Assembly (NCBI GenBank): GCA_031548645.1
Contig: JAVBQX010000140.1
Location: 1-12,871 of the forward strand
DNA length: 12,871 nt
DNA from: WRMR01 sp031548645
Lineage (GTDB): Bacteria; Planctomycetota; Planctomycetia; Pirellulales; Thermoguttaceae
Direction: 5' to 3'
Positions 9,433 through 12,871 of the stretch are shown one piece after another (the stretch's first letter is position 1; the number at the start of each line of letters is the position of its first letter). The notes under the pieces are model-generated. The model saw nothing but the letters and a program-made list of their open reading frames with translations. It ran no database searches and was not told the DNA's origin. Made by a program: the position numbers and the translations under genes.

Positions 9433-9749
9433 GGTTTTCGCCTTCCCTGCTTTTTGGCGTCGGTCGCGATGATTTCCTTGCACGCCTCGACGACGGCTTG
9501 TCCCAGACAGTCGGGCCGCAATACGGTTGCGAAGACCTGCCGGAACCGTTCCAAATCCATTTCCTCGTTTTCGTCAAATTCGCTTTGGCATTCGTAAAAC
9601 GGCAAACACATCCGAATGCTGTCATCGACGATGCGGGAATATCCGCCCATGATGGTCGGCCCCACTTCGCGAAGCCGTTCAAGCAATCGGTTGTCAATGC
9701 GAATCGTTACGATGGTTCGATCGTAGTTGTATACTCTCTTCTTCGGCAT
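9429..9749 (-). CDS. Small ribbon-helix-helix-like DNA-binding protein, co-translated with int
   Basis: A 106-residue protein starting at ATG 9747-9749 with a good AAAGGAG ribosome binding site 10 bases upstream. The segment RTIVTIRIDNRLLERLREVGP...YSRIVDDSIRMCL fits a ribbon-helix-helix (CopG/Arc-like) fold: one beta strand and two helices at residues about 12-50. An acidic stretch (DENEEMDLE) and a basic tail (KKQGRRKP) follow. Its stop overlaps the integrase start as ATGA, implying translational coupling. It may repress its own promoter through the repeats at 9801-9989, act as recombination directionality factor, or both. The fold assignment comes from pattern only and no close family is recognised. 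Confidence 0.75.
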   Translation of the reverse strand: MPKKRVYNYDRTIVTIRIDNRLLERLREVGPTIMGGYSRIVDDSIRMCLPFYECQSEFDENEEMDLERFRQVFATVLRPDCLGQAVVEACKEIIATDAKKQGRRKP

Positions 9750-9759
9750 GGTATCGTAT

Positions 9760-9766
9760 CTCCTTT
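9760..9766 (-). promoter_or_regulatory. Strong ribosome binding site of the RHH-int operon
   Basis: The minus strand reads AAAGGAG followed by 10 bases and ATG at 9749. Strong Shine-Dalgarno sites are not obvious before most other genes in the window, and this one fixes the start of the RHH-like gene. Confidence 0.7.
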
Positions 9767-9800
9767 AATTGATCAAGGGTGATTGAAAATGTCGTGATGA

Positions 9801-9989
9801 CGAATTACGTTTTGTGCCCCCCTCTGAAATTACATTTTGTTATCTCTCTCAACGCGGTTTCTCACTTCGCAGGTGACTCCCAAAATTTCGAAATGAGAAA
9901 TACGCTGCAAATCACGGGGTAAATCGCTATTTTACCAAGTCAGTTACTACCACCCCGGTAAACGTAATTTCCTCGCAAAACGTAATTTC
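9801..9989. promoter_or_regulatory. Cluster of four operator- or iteron-like repeats upstream of the RHH-int operon
   Basis: A GAAATTACGTTTTG-type motif occurs four times. Plus-strand copies lie at 9802-9814 (one A shorter) and 9826-9839 (one change, CA for CG). Minus-strand copies lie at 9958-9971 and 9976-9989, the last two spaced 18 bp. Between them lie an inverted repeat TTTCTCA/TGAGAAA (9858-9864, 9894-9900), a 10-bp palindrome ATTTCGAAAT (9885-9894) and a hairpin GGTAAA/TTTACC (9918-9936). The whole 267-bp gap between the RHH gene and rep has no gene. Repeats in both orientations around a promoter region suit an RHH autoregulator, but replication iterons are also possible. I could not identify a convincing promoter. 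Confidence 0.6.
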
Positions 9990-10016
9990 ATTTTGCAAAT
10001 ATTTTTTTTGAAAAAA

Positions 10017-11726
10017 TCATCCGCAAGCCCTGTCGGGAAGCCCCCAAAACTTCAAAACGGCGGCTTGTGCCGACCTGTCCATTGCGTCACATGCGCGTGT
10101 TGCTTCGGTTGTTTCCATTGCGTCTGATGCGTTCGTTGCTCCCGTTGCTCCGTTTGGCACCTGTGGAATCGGCGTGAAGCCGCGGGTTACCTCAAGTTCT
10201 TTGGCCCGCTCTCTGGCCTGTTGCGTGAGTTCGGCGACGTTGCTTTCTAACAGTTCCTTCAAAATTGCAGCGGTATCTTTTTCGCTGATCTTGCTGCCTT
10301 GCGTGATGGCCAGATACGAGGCCAGACAGCCGCAAGCCTGTTGACGCAAGGCATCGCCGGTGCATCGAATGCCGTTGTCCCGACCGCGTTTGATTTCACT
10401 GCGTTTCGCGTCATCGCCCGGAAAATAGCGGCGGAAAAGCTGCTGCACTTCCTGCCAAATTTCGTGCACTTCCTGCGTGTTTTCATGGCCGCGTACCTTC
10501 GGTTCGTCGAGAATGCGAAACCATTCTTCCGTCATGAACGCGATGAGTGACAGTTCTTTTTCTTTCAAATCGGCCACGCTGTCGATGCCCATTTCACGAA
10601 GGCGACTGCGACGCAAGCGGAATTCCACGCGGGTCAGATGCTCGAAAAGAAACAGCGGAGCATTGATCATGCACGACTCTTCCGGCATATCCAGCCCGAG
10701 CAGATGCTTGACGACCAGCCGCATTTTGATTTCGTCACCACCGTCGCAAAGTTCTTCCCTCTTGTCGTAAATGCAAATCTGCGTCGTCTTGCCGGATGTG
10801 TAGGTTTGTACTTGTGGGCCGTTCATGTGAATGTCACATTTTCGCGTCTTTCGCACGGCATGGCCCCGGGCGATCAGGTTCATGAAATCCGCCGTCGCAC
10901 GCTGCAAAGTCACCTGCATATCGACGCGGGACAGCGTTTCTTTCGTGACGTGAAAGCCGATTTCTTCGAGCCATTCGCGGGTCGTTTCGTGGACCTCGAA
11001 GAGATCACGACCGACCAAGGCATCGTGATTGTAACGCAACCGCACCGGCTGGAAACGTTCGCTCGGGCTGTGATGAAGATAGAACCGGACGCCCTGGCCC
11101 GTGAAGATGTAGCGATAATAGACGCCGATTTTGCAGCCCACGGGTTCGACCAGAAAAACGCGATCACCAATCGTAACGTAGCATTCGTCGCGGTCGCACT
11201 TGTCGGACTCGGCCATTTTTCGGGCGTGTTCCAGTTGATCCAGAATCGCGGTGAAGTCCCGGTCGTTCCATTCGCCGTGAACTCCGATTTCCACGCCGCC
11301 ATCGTAGCCGCCCAATGTTTTGTGTCGGTGTTGGTCGCGATAGTGGAAAGCATTATTGAAAGCGTCGTTTTTCTCTCGTTCGCTTTGCAGTTTTGCGTCT
11401 CGGTACTTGTGTAGCCCCATGTTATCGAGCGGGGGCAAAGTCGCGGGAACGACAGCGGCGGCACCCCCGCTTCGCGAAGGACCCCCCGCCGCTGTCCCGC
11501 CCTGTTTTTTGCTCTCACTCGCAAAAACAGGCAAACAAGAACACGTGACGTCATCATCTTTGAAATCGAACAGCAAATCTTCATGGGCCTCTTCCTGTTC
11601 GATCATGCCCCGCGTCGTCACATATTCCAAACGCCGATACTGCAAGTCACTGTAATTCTGCCACAGCAAATCTTTCATCTTTTGAGCTTCTTTGCTCAAG
11701 TTGCTCTTGTTTTTTTCCGAACTCAT
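10017..11726 (-). CDS. Replication initiator / relaxase-like protein (Rep_trans-like)
   Basis: A 569-residue protein starting at ATG 11724-11726, preceded by a weak AGAAAGA. Residues about 185-400 show the pattern of Rep_trans (replication initiation factor) proteins, the rolling-circle initiators of pT181-type plasmids and the MobT relaxases of Tn916-like elements: SRVDMQVTL (266-274), YTSGKTTQICIYDKREEL (309-326) and LTRVEFRLRRSRLREMGI (364-381). The family uses a tyrosine nucleophile to nick its origin; Tyr320 in the IYDK block is conserved-looking, but I cannot prove it is catalytic. The N-terminus is charged and helical. Residues 74-104 are a Gly/Ala/Pro-rich insert encoded by an inverted repeat, and residues 520-555 are Ala/Thr-rich. 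It should let the excised circle replicate and possibly transfer. It is the largest gene of the element. Confidence 0.7.
   Translation of the reverse strand: MSSEKNKSNLSKEAQKMKDLLWQNYSDLQYRRLEYVTTRGMIEQEEAHEDLLFDFKDDDVTCSCLPVFASESKKQGGTAAGGPSRSGGAAAVVPATLPPLDNMGLHKYRDAKLQSEREKNDAFNNAFHYRDQHRHKTLGGYDGGVEIGVHGEWNDRDFTAILDQLEHARKMAESDKCDRDECYVTIGDRVFLVEPVGCKIGVYYRYIFTGQGVRFYLHHSPSERFQPVRLRYNHDALVGRDLFEVHETTREWLEEIGFHVTKETLSRVDMQVTLQRATADFMNLIARGHAVRKTRKCDIHMNGPQVQTYTSGKTTQICIYDKREELCDGGDEIKMRLVVKHLLGLDMPEESCMINAPLFLFEHLTRVEFRLRRSRLREMGIDSVADLKEKELSLIAFMTEEWFRILDEPKVRGHENTQEVHEIWQEVQQLFRRYFPGDDAKRSEIKRGRDNGIRCTGDALRQQACGCLASYLAITQGSKISEKDTAAILKELLESNVAELTQQARERAKELEVTRGFTPIPQVPNGATGATNASDAMETTEATRACDAMDRSAQAAVLKFWGLPDRACG
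11451..11496. repeat. GC-rich nested inverted repeat inside rep (candidate origin hairpin)
   Basis: Perfect 11-bp arms GACAGCGGCGG (11451-11461) and CCGCCGCTGTC (11486-11496) enclose 24 bases that contain a nearly concentric 10-bp palindrome CTTCGCGAAG (11470-11479). It sits in the N-terminal coding part of rep and encodes the low-complexity residues about 77-92. In pT181-type plasmids the double-strand origin lies within the rep coding sequence, so a nicking hairpin is a reasonable guess. An in-frame REP-like insertion is the alternative. Confidence 0.6.
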
Positions 11727-11762
11727 GTTAGCATGATCTTTCTAAATGTTAGTATTATCTTG

Positions 11763-11798
11763 GCGGTTTTGGGGTGGCTTCCCAATGCCGCTTTTTTT
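11763..11798 (+). terminator. Rightward rho-independent terminator beside the rep start
   Basis: GCGGTTTTGGG (11763-11773) pairs with CCCAATGCCGC (11781-11791) over eleven positions with one T-T mismatch and one G-T pair; the loop is GTGGCTT and seven T follow (11792-11798). It points rightward, but no plus-strand gene precedes it, so it would end transcripts running antisense to rep. In the leftward direction it would instead fold as a hairpin in the rep leader. Confidence 0.6.
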
Positions 11799-11819
11799 GT
11801 TAATGGTTAATATTTTTAT

Positions 11820-12250
11820 CAGGCCAAGTACCCGGCTGCCGTCTCAACCGCCTGCCGCAGTCGCGGCGATCCAGCAAGCCCGTCGCGACGCCAAGACCGC
11901 AACCCCCACGGCGGGCGATCTGCCACGGGGCAGACCGCCGCAGGAGAATTTCCCCGCCGATGACCGTGGCAAGCCGTTGCCGCTTCCGGTTCGCTGCTCG
12001 CTCACGATTGTTCCGCCAACCTCTGCGGGGCGTTGTCGACCGGTCACGAAATGGCATTGCCGCCCCCGCTTTCCTTGGAACGGGAAACGGCCAAGACTTT
12101 CGGGCCGGGTTGAACGCCTCGCGTTGTGCGGGGACTCCCGCCCAAAGCCAAGGCGGCGGTATCGACCGCCGAAACACTGGTGCCGGGGTTTGTCGCTGGA
12201 GCCTTCAAAGCAGATGGCGAAGACGGCGACTTGCGGCCACAAGACAGGGT
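11820..12250. other. GC-rich, hairpin-dense non-coding block between rep and attR
   Basis: No frame in 11727-12343 resembles a protein; several are open only because the DNA is GC-rich. Palindromes are dense: CGTCGCGACG (11881-11890); TCTGCC-acgg-GGCAGA (11919-11934) inside a GGCGG/CCGCC outer stem (11910-11939); a 7-bp stem with one G-T pair at 11966-11983 around loop GCCG; CTTGG/CCAAG (about 12073-12095); GCGGG-gact-CCCGC (12128-12141); and CGGCGGT-atcg-ACCGCCG (12154-12171). The block is flanked by AT-rich DNA on both sides. It may hold the element's origin of replication or transfer, or a structured RNA. Part of it (12047-12343, minus strand) is also an open frame that would join the integrase gene in the circular element. 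Confidence 0.5.
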
Positions 12251-12343
12251 GTTTTTCGGGACAATACCGCCGATTTCACCACCGTATATAGAATGTCTTC
12301 GCCCTAAGTCCCACAAACGATAGAAGATAAAAGATATTAACGA

Positions 12344-12360
12344 AGTCCCGCCTTGGCTAT
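12344..12360 (+). repeat. attR of element 1 / attL of element 2, 17-bp direct repeat
   Basis: An exact copy of the 17 bases at 7882-7898, here with no tRNA body around it. It separates the right end of element 1 from a second integrase gene, so it serves as junction between two tandemly inserted elements. Confidence 0.9.
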
Positions 12361-12394
12361 TAGACCGGTTGCACCCTGTTGCACCGAACTGCTC

Positions 12395-12418
12395 AAGCCC
12401 GTAAAACACGGGCTTTTT
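12395..12418 (+). terminator. Rho-independent terminator just inside element 2
   Basis: A perfect 8-bp stem AAGCCCGT/ACGGGCTT (12395-12402 and 12408-12415), loop AAAAC, is followed by TTTTT overlapping the stem end. It holds the equivalent position to the terminator at 7913-7936, 34 bases after the att core rather than 14. Confidence 0.75.
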
Positions 12419-12694
12419 GATTTTCCTTGTTCTTTCAAACAGTCCTGTGCAGACGCTTGCAGCACCGCTTTTCGCACTGAATTTTTCGGGGGTGAAAATT
12501 CGTTTCCGTCCGGATTTTGCGTGACTTCTTTGATTTTCGGTTCGTTATCGCCGGATTTTACAGCACCGTTTTTGACGGCCCGGTCAAACTCTTCTTCGCG
12601 GGCACGCAAGTAGTGATTCTCAGCGACTTTATAGGAATGCCCCATCCATTCGGTGACGTCTTTTAGCTGGTATCCGCTCCGGACCAGATCGGTT

Positions 12695-12871
12695 TCACAC
12701 GCGGCCCGCATCGCATGGAACAGCTTCGGCCATCTTGTAAAGGAACTCGACCGGAATCGCCCAAAGCGAAACAAACTCGAACCGGCGTGCCGTTTTCGAC
12801 GTGTCGTAAGTCGGACACTTTTTGCCGCACTCGGAACAAACCGCCTTGCCGTTCTTTCGCGGCACGATTTC
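12695..12871 (-). pseudogene. N-terminal fragment of an ISL3-like transposase (zinc-finger part)
   Basis: The minus-strand frame open from the window edge reads PRKNGKAVCSECGKKCPTYD and then RRFEFVSLWAIPVEFLYKM. A CxxC zinc-finger start followed by RRFEFVPLW-type sequence is what I recall for the N-terminus of planctomycete ISL3-family transposases. Similarity ends at about 12731 (YKM), after which the frame is integrase DNA in the wrong phase and stops at 12695. No inverted repeat end is recognisable at the junction. The gene could begin in the DNA beyond the window, but what is seen is a severed 5' part. Confidence 0.55.

Larger units (their letters stand above)
7882..12360. mobile_element. 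Integrative element (about 4.46 kb) in tRNA-Leu: int, RHH regulator, Rep
   Basis: The element is bounded by perfect 17-bp direct repeats, the left one being the 3' end of tRNA-Leu. It carries three leftward genes, in transcription order a Rep_trans-like replication initiator, a ribbon-helix-helix-like protein and a tyrosine integrase whose 3' end abuts the tRNA. This tRNA-proximal integrase layout is classic for site-specific integrative elements. There are no capsid, conjugation or obvious cargo genes, so it would need a helper if it transfers. Candidates are an integrative/mobilizable element whose Rep doubles as relaxase, an integrating rolling-circle plasmid, or a phage satellite. The host's own completed tRNA 3' end makes the insertion harmless to the tRNA. 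Confidence 0.85.
12337..12774 (-). pseudogene. C-terminal remnant of the element 2 tyrosine recombinase
   Basis: The open frame begins at a TTG (12772-12774), but integrase similarity starts only near 12738 with RWPKLFHAMR. It carries the last catalytic residues of the family: His-x-x-Arg (HAMR), WMGHS, and the nucleophile in ENHYLR nine residues after that His. The N-terminal DNA-binding domain and the first catalytic Arg and Lys are missing, replaced by DNA that matches a transposase in another frame. It therefore cannot be a working integrase. After the catalytic end there is a tail of about 90 residues that passes through the terminator and the att core (reading LIAKAG) and stops at 12337, just inside element 1. 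The frame crosses the att core in a different phase from the element 1 integrase. Confidence 0.7.
12344..12871. mobile_element. Left end of a second, degraded integrative element (continues past the window)
   Basis: The same layout as element 1 repeats here: att core, a terminator on the plus strand, then the 3' end of a leftward tyrosine recombinase gene. The recombinase differs in sequence from that of element 1, so this is another element using the same tRNA, pushed away when element 1 inserted next to the tRNA. The gene is broken by a transposase remnant, and the right end is beyond the window. Confidence 0.7.

Noticed and set aside
11820..12250. Group II intron or retron RNA
   Set aside because: No domain V-like hairpin and no reverse transcriptase gene in the window.
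11746..12291. Plus-strand open frame of 181 codons in the GC-rich block
   Set aside because: Starts inside the terminator hairpin, rich in Pro/Arg, no ribosome binding site and no family resemblance; competing frames are open on both strands.
12368..12385. Direct repeat GTTGCACC twice, 10 bp apart, next to the second att core
   Set aside because: Could be integrase arm sites, but there are only two short copies and no matching pair beside the left att core.
12044..12409. Minus-strand frame of 121 codons across attR as an independent gene
   Set aside because: Its start would lie in element 2 with no ribosome binding site. I treat it only as the possible integrase tail in the circular element.

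Overview
The window looks like a planctomycete chromosome (or a close relative). Reasons: a REP-like sequence encoding the SPKRKRG-type peptide common in that phylum, an esterase-ThuA fusion, tyrosine recombinases with the FQNMRST-type box II, and a zinc-finger fragment of an ISL3-like transposase. This assignment rests on recalled family patterns, not on a search.

Bases 1-7815 are host chromosome. The 3' part of priA (replication restart helicase) runs rightward and converges on comF (phosphoribosyltransferase-like DNA-uptake protein). Upstream of comF lies a small AT-rich lipoprotein gene, then a REP-like repeat. Two leftward genes follow, 44 bp apart and probably one operon: a 651-residue exported lipoprotein with helical-toroid, polysaccharide-lyase-like character, and a 757-residue exported alpha/beta-hydrolase-ThuA fusion. 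A sigma70-like promoter at 7653-7681 probably drives them. They look like a carbohydrate-degradation pair.

Bases 7815-7897 are tRNA-Leu(UAA), used as an integration site. A 17-bp direct repeat, agtcccgccttggctat, occurs at the tRNA 3' end (7882-7898) and again at 12344-12360. It bounds a compact element of about 4.46 kb with three leftward genes: a Rep_trans-like replication initiator, a ribbon-helix-helix-like regulator and a tyrosine integrase. The regulator and integrase overlap by ATGA. Non-coding parts are a cluster of four operator-like repeats (9801-9989), an inverted repeat inside rep (11451-11496), a plus-strand terminator at the rep start (11763-11798) and a GC-rich, hairpin-dense non-coding block (about 11820-12250). 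No obvious cargo is present, so it could be a cryptic integrative/mobilizable element or integrating rolling-circle plasmid.

Beyond 12344 a second, older element begins at the same att sequence. It again starts with a terminator and the 3' end of an integrase gene, but that gene is truncated and fused to a transposase remnant reaching the window edge. The arrangement is a tandem array at one tRNA gene.

The most unusual point is the integrase reading frame. It runs through the att core, so its C-terminus comes from antisense tRNA when integrated. By sequence arithmetic it would come from a 99-codon tail in the element's right end when the element is circular.
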